From positions 1-6,883 of the forward strand of contig JAKSDN010000581.1 of the NCBI GenBank assembly GCA_022360075.1: a DNA stretch of 6,883 nt. Direction: 5' to 3'. Numbering within the stretch: the stretch's first letter is position 1; the number at the start of each line of letters is the position of its first letter. The translations under genes were made by a program, and so were the position numbers. Shown piece after piece: positions 1 through 6,883 of the stretch. Origin of the DNA: Kiloniellales bacterium (GTDB taxonomy: Bacteria; Pseudomonadota; Alphaproteobacteria; Kiloniellales; JAKSDN01). Under the pieces are notes generated by a model, which saw only the letters and a list, made by a program, of their open reading frames with translations, made no database searches and was not told the DNA's origin.

Positions 1-714
<714 letters not shown>

Positions 715-815
715 TCAGATGCCGATATGCGAGGCTCCGGCGGGCATGAGGCACCGCTGGCGCGCTCAGGGCGAACCTCGTGTTCCTTCGCTGCGGCACT
801 CTCCGATGACCAGAC

Positions 816-842
816 TTAGCACTCTCGCCACGAGAGTGCTAA
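816..842 (-). promoter_or_regulatory. CIRCE operator (HrcA binding site)
   Basis: The sequence is TTAGCACTC-N9-GAGTGCTAA, a perfect match to the CIRCE consensus with its 9-bp arms and 9-bp spacer. CIRCE is the operator for the HrcA repressor, which shuts off groE-type genes at normal temperature and releases them on heat shock. The element starts 3 bp after the -10 box of the groEL promoter, so it covers the expected transcription start. It would also form a stem at the 5' end of the mRNA. It lies 162 bp upstream of the groEL start codon. Confidence 0.97.
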
Positions 843-845
843 ATG

Positions 846-874
846 CGTATAGCCAACCAGACCAGGCCTGTCAA
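846..874 (-). promoter_or_regulatory. groEL promoter, sigma70-type
   Basis: On the minus strand there is TTGACA (869-874), a 17-bp spacer, then TATACG (846-851). This is a perfect -35 box with a good -10 box at ideal spacing. It sits in the gap between the hflX stop codon (894) and the CIRCE element, so groEL is a transcription unit of its own. Transcription should start around 838-840, inside CIRCE, giving a leader of about 185 nt. The -35 box preceded by T rather than C argues for the housekeeping factor rather than the heat-shock sigma factor, though dual use cannot be excluded. Confidence 0.85.
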
Positions 875-893
875 ACAGACATGAGCGGACACG

Positions 894-2291
894 TCAGACC
901 TCGGCTGCGGCCTCTTGCCGGCGCCGCTCGAAAAGAGCGCGGTCCTCCGGCCGCAAGCGTACCTGGACATGGGCATGGGATTCGTCGTCGCGGCGCTCGA
1001 CGACCTGGCCATGGCGATAGAGCCAGGCCAGCGCCGCCCCGTCGACCAAGGGGATCGAGAGCCGAGCCAACGTGCGCGCGGCCGCAAGCTGGCGGTCGAT
1101 CGCGTCGAGCAAGGCCTCGACACCCTCACCCGTTGCGGCGGAAAGCGGAACCCCGAGCGCCCGGCGTCCGTTCTTGGTGATCAGCGTTTGCCGCGCCTCT
1201 TCCGTCAGCAGATCGATCTTGTTCAGCGCCTCGATCAGTCCCTCGTCGACTTGCGCCCCGAGCCCGAGATCGCGCAGAACCTCGAGGACGTCGGCGCACT
1301 GCGCGTCACTGTCGGGGTGCGAAATGTCGCGGACATGGACGACGATATCGGCCTCGGTGACCTCCTCGAGCGTCGCCCGGAACGCCGCCACGAGGTCCGG
1401 CGGTAGGTCGGAGACGAAGCCGACGGTGTCGGACAGGATGACCTCGGTGCCGGACGGCAGCGTGACCCGCCGCATCGTGGGATCCAGGGTCGCGAAGAGC
1501 ATGTCCTTGGCCGTCACCTCGGCCTCGGTCAAACGGTTGAACAGGGTCGATTTGCCGGCATTCGTGTAGCCGACCAAGGCGACGATCGGATAGGGCACGC
1601 GCCGGCGCGCCTGGCGGTGCAGGCTGCGCGTACGCACGACCTGGGCGAGATCCGCCTTGATCCGGGAAATGCGCTCGGTGATCAGGCGGCGGTCGATCTC
1701 GAGCTGGCTCTCGCCCGGACCACCGAGGAAGCCGAAGCCGCCACGCTGCCGCTCAAGGTGGGTCCAGGAACGCACCAGGCGCGAGCGCTGATAGCTGAGC
1801 GCCGCGAGCTCGACCTGGAGCTTGCCCTCCCGGGTGCGGGCGCGCTCGCCGAAGATCTCCAGGATCAAGCCCGTGCGGTCGATCACCTTGCAATGCCAGG
1901 CCCGCTCCAGATTGCGTTGCTGGACCGGCGTCAGGCTCGCGTCGACCACGGCGACCTCGACCGCCTCCGCCTCGACCAGGCAAGCGATCTCCTCCACCGC
2001 GCCGCCGCCCAGGAGCGTCGCCGGCCGCAGACGCGGCACGCGCACCACCCGGCGCGCGACGATCTCGAGATCGATCGCCACGGCAAGACCCACCGCCTCG
2101 TCGAGGCGGGCCTCCGGGCTGCGCGCGTCGGCCGACGTTCCGCGCAGCTCGGGGCGCAGGACGAGCGCCCGCACGCGGCCCCCGTCCAACGCTGTCGAAG
2201 ATCGCTTGCCGGCGGTCCCTTTCGACCGCCCTGCCGGGCCTGATGGGCTGGTCTTAGGCGTGCTCGACCTCTTGTTCCTTCGCCGGCTCAA
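894..2291 (-). CDS. hflX: HflX, ribosome-associated GTPase
   Basis: HflX is a translation-factor-class GTPase that binds the 50S subunit and splits stalled 70S ribosomes, including during heat stress. The frame encodes up to 465 residues. The N-terminal HflX domain runs from about residue 55 to 150. The linker and helical region contain [19 protein letters not shown] (184-202). The G domain then shows all motifs: G1 GYTNAGKS (241-248), G2 around LFATLDPT (265-272), G3 DTVG (288-291), G4 NKID (357-360) and G5 SAATG (384-388). The start is uncertain. The longest frame opens with TTG at 2291, inside hfq, without a visible ribosome binding site. Alternatives are TTG at 2189 and GTG at 2174, which would drop a basic, low-complexity N-terminal tail. 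No ATG is available upstream of the conserved domain. It follows hfq and is probably co-transcribed with it. Confidence 0.96.
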   Translation of the reverse strand: MSRRRNKRSSTPKTSPSGPAGRSKGTAGKRSSTALDGGRVRALVLRPELRGTSADARSPEARLDEAVGLAVAIDLEIVARRVVRVPRLRPATLLGGGAVEEIACLVEAEAVEVAVVDASLTPVQQRNLERAWHCKVIDRTGLILEIFGERARTREGKLQVELAALSYQRSRLVRSWTHLERQRGGFGFLGGPGESQLEIDRRLITERISRIKADLAQVVRTRSLHRQARRRVPYPIVALVGYTNAGKSTLFNRLTEAEVTAKDMLFATLDPTMRRVTLPSGTEVILSDTVGFVSDLPPDLVAAFRATLEEVTEADIVVHVRDISHPDSDAQCADVLEVLRDLGLGAQVDEGLIEALNKIDLLTEEARQTLITKNGRRALGVPLSAATGEGVEALLDAIDRQLAAARTLARLSIPLVDGAALAWLYRHGQVVERRDDESHAHVQVRLRPEDRALFERRRQEAAAEV

Positions 2292-2511
2292 AGAGCTGGA
2301 CCGGCTGCGCCGGCATCACCGTGGAGATCGCATGCTTGTAGACGAGCTGCGAATGCGCGTCCCGGCGCAAAAGAACGGAGAAATTGTCAAACCAGGTGAC
2401 GATGCCCTGGAGCTTGACGCCGTTGACGCGAAAAATGGTAACCGCGACCTTGTTCTTGCGGATGTGGTTCAGGAAGACGTCCTGGACGTTCTGGGATTTT
2501 TCCGAGGCCAT
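2254..2511 (-). CDS. hfq: Hfq, RNA chaperone
   Basis: Hfq is a cytoplasmic hexameric Sm-like protein that pairs small RNAs with mRNA targets. The 85-residue protein has the Sm1 fold segment [20 protein letters not shown] (29-48) and the Sm2 signature YKHAIST (58-64). Q10 and D11 correspond to proximal-face Q8 and D9 of E. coli Hfq, F44 to F42, and Y58-K59-H60 to the Y55-K56-H57 uridine-binding triad. The C-terminus after residue 75 is a short acidic tail, [11 protein letters not shown], much shorter than in E. coli, as is usual in alphaproteobacteria. The ATG at 2509-2511 is preceded by GAAGGGGG (2517-2524) at 5 nt. The hflX reading frame overlaps its 3' end. The leader contains a hairpin and A-rich triplets that may allow autoregulation. 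Confidence 0.98.
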   Translation of the reverse strand: MASEKSQNVQDVFLNHIRKNKVAVTIFRVNGVKLQGIVTWFDNFSVLLRRDAHSQLVYKHAISTVMPAQPVQLFEPAKEQEVEHA

Positions 2512-2516
2512 TGCTG

Positions 2517-2524
2517 CCCCCTTC
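2517..2524 (-). promoter_or_regulatory. hfq Shine-Dalgarno sequence within an A-rich, ARN-like tract
   Basis: GAAGGGGG ends 5 nt before the hfq ATG. Just upstream the mRNA reads AAC-AAG-AAG, three consecutive ARN triplets of the kind bound by the distal face of Hfq, and these run into the Shine-Dalgarno sequence. Autoregulation is a guess; the ribosome binding site itself is clear. Confidence 0.75.
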
Positions 2525-2540
2525 TTGTTTTCATTGTGGT

Positions 2541-2572
2541 GTCGCGGCTACCGGCTGCCGCCGGCTCGCGAC
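2541..2572 (-). promoter_or_regulatory. GC-rich hairpin in the 156-nt region upstream of hfq
   Basis: The outer arms GTCGCG/CGCGAC (2541-2546 and 2567-2572) and inner arms CCGGC/GCCGG (2551-2555 and 2560-2564) form an interrupted stem with a 4-nt loop. It ends 16 nt before the hfq Shine-Dalgarno sequence. There is no U-run on the transcribed side, so it is not an intrinsic terminator. A separate 9-bp inverted repeat, CGGCTGCCG (2552-2560) and CGGCAGCCG (2611-2619), offers a competing pairing. The rest of this gap (2573-2667) shows no gene and no convincing -35/-10 pair, although a promoter for hfq could be hidden here. Confidence 0.4.
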
Positions 2573-2667
2573 TTTCATCGTTAATGGTCGAAGATCCGGT
2601 GCCTCGCCGCCGGCAGCCGCGGCCAACTGCGCTCCGAGCGGCTCAGCATCCCGAATGCGTCTGTTAT

Positions 2668-3315
2668 TTAGGGAGCCAGAAGCAATTCGGCTAGAGCCGA
2701 ACAGCTTTTCACGTGATATCGGGGGCTCAAGGCCCCGAACTCGCCCTTTTTCGGCGCCTCGGCGCGCAGGAGAACCGGCACGCAGCCGGCATTGGCGGCG
2801 CAAAGCATGTCGATGTCGGTGTCGCCGACGAACCAGACGGCCTCGCCCGGAGCAATATCGCTGCCGGCGAGCGCCAGCTCCACCGGCTCGACCGCCGGCT
2901 TGTCCCGCGCGGCATCGGTCGCGCCGACCAGCCGGTGGAAATGCTCCGCCCAACCCAGGTGCTCCGCCTCCCGGCGCAGCAGGTGTCCCTTCTTGTTGCT
3001 GACCACCGCCAGGACGAAGTCTGCGCTTGAAAGGCGCTTCAGCAGCGCGCTGGCGCCGTGGAGCTCCCGAAGGGCTTGAAGATGCTCACTTTCGAAGGTC
3101 CGATAGAAGAGCTCGGCCGCGGCTTCGGCGCGCTCGCCGAAGAGCGTCGGAAAGCTGTCTCGGGCGGAGGCCCGGACCCGCGCCTTGGTCTCGTCCATCG
3201 TCCAAGCCGGCTTGCCCATCGCCTCCAGGGTCACGTTGAGGGCCCGGTGGATGATGGCCCAGGTATCGACGAGCGTGTTGTCCCAATCGAAGAGGATCGC
3301 CCGCGGTGGCTTCAC
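2668..3315 (-). CDS. HAD-superfamily hydrolase (subfamily IA, phosphoglycolate-phosphatase-like)
   Basis: This is a 215-residue cytoplasmic haloacid-dehalogenase-type phosphatase; its substrate cannot be read from sequence. Motif I is FDWDNTLVDT (9-18), with nucleophile D10 and acid/base D12. Motif II is VVSNKKG (104-110), with S106. Motif III is the lysine of RDKPAVEP (K139). Motif IV is FVGDTDIDM (162-170), with the acidic metal ligands. A helical cap (about 19-85) follows motif I, as in the phosphoglycolate phosphatase (Gph) group. The start is GTG at 3313-3315, which overlaps the dat stop codon as GTGA. That arrangement, and motif I beginning only 8 residues in, support this start and suggest translational coupling to dat. 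Coupling suggests but does not show a shared pathway. W11 in place of the more common residue between the two aspartates is a mild variation. Confidence 0.92.
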   Translation of the reverse strand: MKPPRAILFDWDNTLVDTWAIIHRALNVTLEAMGKPAWTMDETKARVRASARDSFPTLFGERAEAAAELFYRTFESEHLQALRELHGASALLKRLSSADFVLAVVSNKKGHLLRREAEHLGWAEHFHRLVGATDAARDKPAVEPVELALAGSDIAPGEAVWFVGDTDIDMLCAANAGCVPVLLRAEAPKKGEFGALSPRYHVKSCSALAELLLAP

Positions 3316-4175
3316 GCGGCGCCCTCGAGGCTATCGATGTAGTCGAAGTAGCGCTCGCGCAGCTTCATGGTCAAAAGCCCGGTATGGCCATTCCCCACAG
3401 GCTGCGAATCGACCCGGGTCACCGGCATGACGAGGTTCGTGCTCGAAGTCAGAAAGGCTTCCTTGGCTTCGAGCGCCTCGGCGATGGTGAAGGGCCGCTC
3501 CTCGAGCGCCAGGCCCTCCCTGGCAGCCAGATCGAGGATGGCCAGGCGGGTGACGCCGTTGAGGATGGCGTGGTTCGCCTCGCGGGTGACCAGCCTCCCG
3601 TCCTTGGTGACGATCCAGGCATTGGTGGAGGAACCCTCGGTGACCCGCCCCTCGGGGTCGATCATCCAGGCTTCATAGGCACCGGACTCCACGGCCTCTT
3701 GTTTAGCTAACACATTAGGAAGAAGAGATATCGATTTGATATCGCAACGATCCCAGCGCAAATCCGGCACGCTGACCACCGCCACGCCCGCCGCCAGGGC
3801 CTGGTCGCTCGGCGGCCTTAGCTGTCGTGTCATCATCACCAAGGCTGGCTTGGCGTCCTTGGGGAACTTGTGATCGCGCGGCGCCACCCCGCGGGTCACT
3901 TGCATATAGAGGAATCCCCGCGACAGCTTGTTCCGCCGCATCAGCTCGCGGCAAACCAGCTTGATGGCTTCCCGGCTCATCGGCATGGCCATGCGCAGCT
4001 CGTGCAGAGAGCGCTCCAGCCGGTCGAGATGCGGACCCTCGTCGACCAGGATGCCGCCGATCACCGGCACGACCTCGTAGACCCCGTCGGCGAAGAGATA
4101 GCCGCGGTCCTCGACATGAACGAAGGCGTGACCGTGAGGCACGTAGCGGCCGTTGACATAGGCTTGGCGCGGCAT
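3312..4175 (-). CDS. dat: D-amino-acid aminotransferase (PLP fold type IV)
   Basis: The enzyme transfers the amino group between D-amino acids and 2-oxo acids (for example D-alanine and 2-oxoglutarate), using pyridoxal phosphate, and can supply D-glutamate and D-alanine for the cell wall. The 287-residue protein has VNGRYVPHGHAFVHVEDRGY (7-26), then GVYEVV (31-36). The Schiff-base lysine is K147 in DIKSISLLPNVLAKQEA (145-161), and E180 lies in VTEGSSTN (178-185). APRDHKFP (98-105) matches the carboxylate-binding Arg-x-His of D-amino-acid transaminases, which favours this over branched-chain or aminodeoxychorismate enzymes. The ATG at 4173-4175 is chosen because AAGGGAGG precedes it at 8 nt; a TTG at 4241 would add 22 residues without homology. 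Codons 142-159 are strikingly AT-rich. The gene's stop overlaps the next gene's GTG start. Confidence 0.93.
   Translation of the reverse strand: MPRQAYVNGRYVPHGHAFVHVEDRGYLFADGVYEVVPVIGGILVDEGPHLDRLERSLHELRMAMPMSREAIKLVCRELMRRNKLSRGFLYMQVTRGVAPRDHKFPKDAKPALVMMTRQLRPPSDQALAAGVAVVSVPDLRWDRCDIKSISLLPNVLAKQEAVESGAYEAWMIDPEGRVTEGSSTNAWIVTKDGRLVTREANHAILNGVTRLAILDLAAREGLALEERPFTIAEALEAKEAFLTSSTNLVMPVTRVDSQPVGNGHTGLLTMKLRERYFDYIDSLEGAA
3699..3752 (-). other. AT-rich, atypical-codon block inside dat at the catalytic lysine
   Basis: These 54 bases (codons 142-159 of dat) are 19/54 G+C, about 35%, in a gene and window that are strongly GC-rich. Fourteen of the 18 codons end in A or T, including ATA, TTA, AAT and AAA, which are almost absent nearby. 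Within it GATATCG occurs twice, 11 bp apart (3727-3733 and 3738-3744), and a palindrome TTAGCTAA lies at 3703-3710. The encoded protein segment is intact and conserved. The composition is seen directly; its cause is unknown. Confidence 0.85.
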
Positions 4176-4183
4176 CTCCGAGA

Positions 4184-4191
4184 CCTCCCTT
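4184..4191 (-). promoter_or_regulatory. dat Shine-Dalgarno sequence (fixes the start at 4175)
   Basis: The minus strand reads AAGGGAGG, 8 nt before the ATG at 4175. It is the best ribosome binding site in the window and decides against the longer reading that begins at TTG 4241. Confidence 0.88.
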
Positions 4192-4198
4192 CTCGCGT

Positions 4199-4266
4199 TC
4201 GCCTGATGCCGCGATCCTAGCCGAGGGCCGCCGGAAGGCAATGTCCGTCGCCGATGCCGATCCTAG
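4199..4266. repeat. Imperfect direct repeat between trkA and dat
   Basis: The plus strand has two related segments: TCGCC-T-GATGCC-GC-GATCCTAG (4199-4220) and TCGCC-GATGCC-GATCCTAG (4248-4266). The 19 bases of the shorter copy are all present in the longer one, which has insertions of 1 and 2 bases. The second copy includes the trkA stop codon. On the minus strand the copy nearer dat supplies TAGGAT, 16 bp after a TTGCCT, a weak promoter-like pair (4 of 6 matches each). The rest of the 87-nt gap shows nothing else. Confidence 0.7.
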
Positions 4267-5639
4267 AAAAATTCGAGCTTTACGGCGAAGAGCTTCTCGA
4301 CCTTCTTAACGGCGGCCGTCATGACGAAGAGGATGACAAGGTCGCCGCTGCGCACGACCGTGTCGGCGCGCGGGATGATCACTTCGCGCCGGCGCACGAT
4401 CGCCCCGATCAGCACGCCGTCGGGCAGCTCGGACTCGCGCAGCGGCACACCCACCAGGCTCGAGGTCTCCATGACCTCGGCCTCGATCAGCTCGCCGAAG
4501 CCTTCCCAGAGCGTGTGCACGGAGCGGATCCGCCCGCGCCGAACGTGCTGGAGAATGGTCGAGACCGTGATGGAACGGGGACTGACGACCGTGTCGATGC
4601 CTAGCGTGCCGATCAAGGGGCCGTAGGAGGTCTTGTTGACCAGCGTCACCGAACGCTGGCAGCCGTAACGCTTGGCCAGCAGCGAGGCCAGGATGTTGAC
4701 CTCGTCGTCGTTGGAGACCGCAACCACGGTCTCGGTGGCGGCGATGTTGGCCTCCTCGAGGATCTCCGTATCGAGCGCGCTGCCGTGAATGACGACCGTG
4801 CGGTCCAGGGTCTGCGCGACGAACTCGGCCCGCTTCTTGTCGATCTCGATGACCTTGAGATTGACCCCGGAAGCGCTCGCCTCGACGCTTTGGGCGAGGT
4901 TGAGGCCGATGTTGCCGCCGCCGACGATGACGACCCGCCGGGCCTCGGTCTCCTCGTGGCCGAAGGAGGCCATGGCCCGGCCGATATGGGCGGTGTCGGC
5001 GACGAAGTAGACGTCGTCGCCGGCCAGCAGAACGTCGTCGGCCGAGGGGACGAGGCCTTCGCCGTCACGCAGCACCGCTACGATCACGATGTGCAGATCC
5101 GGGAACAGCGCGGTGAGCTGGCGCAGCGGCGTCTCCAGGATCGGCGTATCCTCGCCGCAGTGAACGCCGATCAGGCTGATCCGGCCGTCGGCCAGCGGAA
5201 TCACGTCGAAGGCGCCCGGTATGCCGAGCCGATGGTTGATCGCCCGCGCCACCTCCACCTCGGGCGAGATCACGACATCGATCGGCATGTTGTCGCGGCT
5301 GAAGAGATCGGCCCACATCGGGTGCAGATAGCTCTGATGGCGCACTCGGGCGATCTTGGTCGGCACGTCGAACAGGCTGTGGCAGATCTGACAGGCCACC
5401 ATGTTGACTTCGTCGGCATAGGTGACGGCGATGACCATGTCGGCATCGCGTGCGCCGGCCCGCTCGAGAACGTCCGGATGTGACGCAAAGCCGACGAGAC
5501 CCGTCACGTCGAAGGAATCGACGATCTTCTGGATCAGCTCCGGCGACTGGTCGATGACAGTGATGTCGGCGTTCTCGCTCGCAAGATAGCGCGCGATGTT
5601 GAAACCGACTTGGCCGGCGCCACAGATGATGACCTTCAT
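4263..5639 (-). CDS. trkA: TrkA, NAD-binding regulator of Trk potassium uptake
   Basis: TrkA is the cytoplasmic, peripheral membrane subunit that binds NAD(H) and gates the TrkH/TrkG potassium channel. The 458-residue protein has the expected double layout. First RCK_N: GAGQVG (7-12) with acidic D30 at the end of the second strand. First RCK_C: about 140-225. Second RCK_N: GGGNIG (240-245) with E265 and D267. Second RCK_C: about 375-458. There are no transmembrane segments, consistent with a cytoplasmic subunit. The start ATG at 5637-5639 places the glycine motif at residue 7, as in the family; the ribosome binding site is weak. The gene begins 30 nt after ntrX with no visible promoter, so the two are probably co-transcribed. 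No trkH is in the window. Confidence 0.97.
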   Translation of the reverse strand: MKVIICGAGQVGFNIARYLASENADITVIDQSPELIQKIVDSFDVTGLVGFASHPDVLERAGARDADMVIAVTYADEVNMVACQICHSLFDVPTKIARVRHQSYLHPMWADLFSRDNMPIDVVISPEVEVARAINHRLGIPGAFDVIPLADGRISLIGVHCGEDTPILETPLRQLTALFPDLHIVIVAVLRDGEGLVPSADDVLLAGDDVYFVADTAHIGRAMASFGHEETEARRVVIVGGGNIGLNLAQSVEASASGVNLKVIEIDKKRAEFVAQTLDRTVVIHGSALDTEILEEANIAATETVVAVSNDDEVNILASLLAKRYGCQRSVTLVNKTSYGPLIGTLGIDTVVSPRSITVSTILQHVRRGRIRSVHTLWEGFGELIEAEVMETSSLVGVPLRESELPDGVLIGAIVRRREVIIPRADTVVRSGDLVILFVMTAAVKKVEKLFAVKLEFF

Positions 5640-5669
5640 GGGCTGATTTCCGTAAGATTCTCTGGGCGC

Positions 5670-6883
5670 CTAGCGGCGCTCGCCCGACGTGACGCCCAGC
5701 GAGCGGAGCTTGCGGTGCAGCGCCGAGCGCTCCATACCAACGAATTCGGCCGTGCGCGAGACGTTTCCGCCGAACCGCGCCACCTGGGCCGACAGATAAT
5801 CGCGCTCGAACACCTCGCGCGCGTCCTTGAGCGGCAGCGACATCACCCGGTCGGCGCCGTTGCCGCCGGTTTGCGGCAACAGCTGGCCGATCTCGTCGGG
5901 CAGCATGTCGGCGGTGATTACGGTGCCGTCCTCGACCCGGGCCAGGATCATCAGCCGCTCGATCTTGTTGCGAAGCTGACGGATGTTGCCGGGCCAGTCG
6001 TGCGCCTGCAGCACCGCCATGGCGTCCTCGCCGATGCTGCAATTGGTGGTGCCGCTCTGCCGGCCGATCTGTTGCATGAAGGCATCGACCAGGGCCGGCA
6101 GGTCCTCGCGCCGGTCGGCCAGCGGCGGCACGCCGATCGGCACCACCGCCAGCCGATGGAACAGATCCTCGCGAAATTCGCCCAGCTTGATCAGCCGTTC
6201 CAGGTCGTGGGCGGTCGAGGACAGGATGCGCACGTCGACCTCGACCTTGGTGGAGCCGCCGACGCGCTCGAACTGCTGGTCGGTCAGCACCCGCAGAATG
6301 CGGTTTTGCGTGTCGCGCGGCATGTCTGCCACTTCGTCGATGTAAAGTGTGCCGCCGTGCGCCTCTTCAAGCGCGCCTACTTTCTTGTGCGCGCCGTTGA
6401 CGCCTTCGGTTCCGAACAGTTCGATTTCCATGCGTTCGGGCGTGATCGCGGCGGCGTTCACCACCACGAACGGTCCCGAAGAACGGGCCGAAAGCTTGTG
6501 GATCGTGCGCGCCACCAGTTCCTTGCCGGAACCGGAAGCGCCGGTGATCAACACCCGCGAGTTGGTCGGCGCCACCCGTTCGATCGTCGAACGCAAGTGG
6601 GTCATGGCCAGCGACTGGCCGATCAGTTCGGGCATGTCGGCGCTGCGTTCGCGCAGCTCGCGCACCTGTTTCTTCAGGCTGGATGCTTCCAGCGCCCGCT
6701 CCGTCACGAGCACCAGCCGATCCACCTTGAACGGTTTCTCGATATAGTCGTAGGCGCCGCGCTGGATCGCGGCCACCGCCGTTTCGATATTGCCATGGCC
6801 GGAGATCATCACCACCGGCAGGTCGGGATGGTCCTTCTTGACCACGTCGAGCAGTTCCAGCCCGTCCATGGTCGAGCCTTGCA
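5670..6883 (-). CDS. ntrX: NtrX, response regulator with AAA+ domain, N-terminus off window
   Basis: NtrX is the response regulator partner of the membrane sensor kinase NtrY, linked to nitrogen, redox and envelope control in alphaproteobacteria. The frame runs through the right edge: upstream of the ATG at 6869 the codons continue as QGST, matching the receiver domain after the missing phospho-aspartate. Numbering from that internal Met, the receiver end includes MISGHGNIETA (21-31) and the KPF lysine (45). The AAA+ domain has Walker A GASGSGKE (110-117), Walker B GTLYIDEV (173-180) and the GNIRQLRN region (295-302). A Fis-type helix-turn-helix follows at about 348-392. The GAFTGA loop is absent: between ELFGTE (150-155) and VGALEEA (164-170) there are only eight residues, GVNGAHKK. 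This is typical of alphaproteobacterial NtrX rather than NtrC. Confidence 0.95.
   Translation of the reverse strand, partial: QGSTMDGLELLDVVKKDHPDLPVVMISGHGNIETAVAAIQRGAYDYIEKPFKVDRLVLVTERALEASSLKKQVRELRERSADMPELIGQSLAMTHLRSTIERVAPTNSRVLITGASGSGKELVARTIHKLSARSSGPFVVVNAAAITPERMEIELFGTEGVNGAHKKVGALEEAHGGTLYIDEVADMPRDTQNRILRVLTDQQFERVGGSTKVEVDVRILSSTAHDLERLIKLGEFREDLFHRLAVVPIGVPPLADRREDLPALVDAFMQQIGRQSGTTNCSIGEDAMAVLQAHDWPGNIRQLRNKIERLMILARVEDGTVITADMLPDEIGQLLPQTGGNGADRVMSLPLKDAREVFERDYLSAQVARFGGNVSRTAEFVGMERSALHRKLRSLGVTSGERR

Noticed and set aside
715..747. Short leader ORF upstream of groEL (MPAGASHIGI)
   Set aside because: Ten codons with an ATG but no ribosome binding site and no recognisable leader-peptide pattern. 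Not supportable as a gene.
816..842. CIRCE stem as the hflX terminator
   Set aside because: It can form a hairpin, but the following bases are not U-rich. It is explained fully as the HrcA operator.
1617..2243. Long plus-strand open frame opposite hflX
   Set aside because: It is the antisense of a well-conserved gene, with composition typical of GC-rich shadow frames and no recognisable domain or ribosome binding site.
2573..2667. Promoter for hfq in the HAD-hfq gap
   Set aside because: I could not find a -35/-10 pair at acceptable spacing on the minus strand; AT-richer stretches such as CATTAACGAT are too weak alone.
4176..4241. N-terminal extension of dat from TTG 4241
   Set aside because: The extra 22 residues have no family counterpart, and the ATG at 4175 has a strong Shine-Dalgarno sequence at ideal spacing.
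4785..5483. Long plus-strand open frame opposite trkA (232 codons)
   Set aside because: It is a shadow of trkA; its Asp/Val/Gly/His-rich sequence mirrors the codons of the real gene and shows no family motifs.
5065..6042. Minus-strand open frame spanning the trkA/ntrX junction (325 codons)
   Set aside because: It is an out-of-frame reading through both genes, Arg/Gly/Ala-rich and lacking any domain, while both overlapped genes are clearly intact.

Overview
The window is a GC-rich chromosomal segment, most likely from an alphaproteobacterium and possibly a Rhodospirillales-type lineage. The evidence is the gene order on the minus strand (ntrX, trkA, D-amino-acid aminotransferase, HAD hydrolase, hfq, hflX), the typical alphaproteobacterial Hfq sequence, an NtrX without a GAFTGA loop, and CIRCE control of groEL. 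The ntrX-trkA-(dat)-hfq-hflX order is a familiar alphaproteobacterial arrangement. The order-level assignment is inference.

All seven genes lie on the minus strand, so they are transcribed from right to left. From the right edge: ntrX (N-terminus off the window, ends 5670), a 30-nt gap, trkA (5639-4263), an 87-nt gap holding an imperfect direct repeat, dat (4175-3312), a HAD-family phosphatase gene sharing a 4-nt GTGA overlap with dat (3315-2668), a 156-nt gap with a GC-rich hairpin, hfq (2511-2254), and hflX, whose reading frame overlaps the hfq 3' end. After hflX a new transcription unit begins: a sigma70-type promoter (TTGACA-17-TATACG), a perfect CIRCE operator, a leader of about 185 nt, and groEL (653 to beyond the left edge).

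Functionally, the right part is a regulatory and housekeeping cluster: nitrogen/redox-type response regulation (NtrX), potassium uptake control (TrkA), D-amino-acid metabolism (Dat) with a coupled small phosphatase, the RNA chaperone Hfq, and the ribosome-associated GTPase HflX. The left part is a heat-shock unit repressed by HrcA. No gap exceeds 240 nt, and I see no RNA genes, mobile elements, CRISPR arrays or convincing intrinsic terminators.

I do not see a new multi-gene system. The signals most worth a second look are small: (1) an 18-codon, 35% GC block that falls exactly on the PLP-lysine motif of dat; (2) groEL standing alone behind CIRCE with no groES, with a leader that could fold its Shine-Dalgarno sequence into a 12-nt imperfect duplex; (3) an NtrX whose AAA+ domain lacks the sigma54-contacting GAFTGA loop; (4) a hairpin and ARN-type triplets just ahead of hfq, compatible with Hfq autoregulation.
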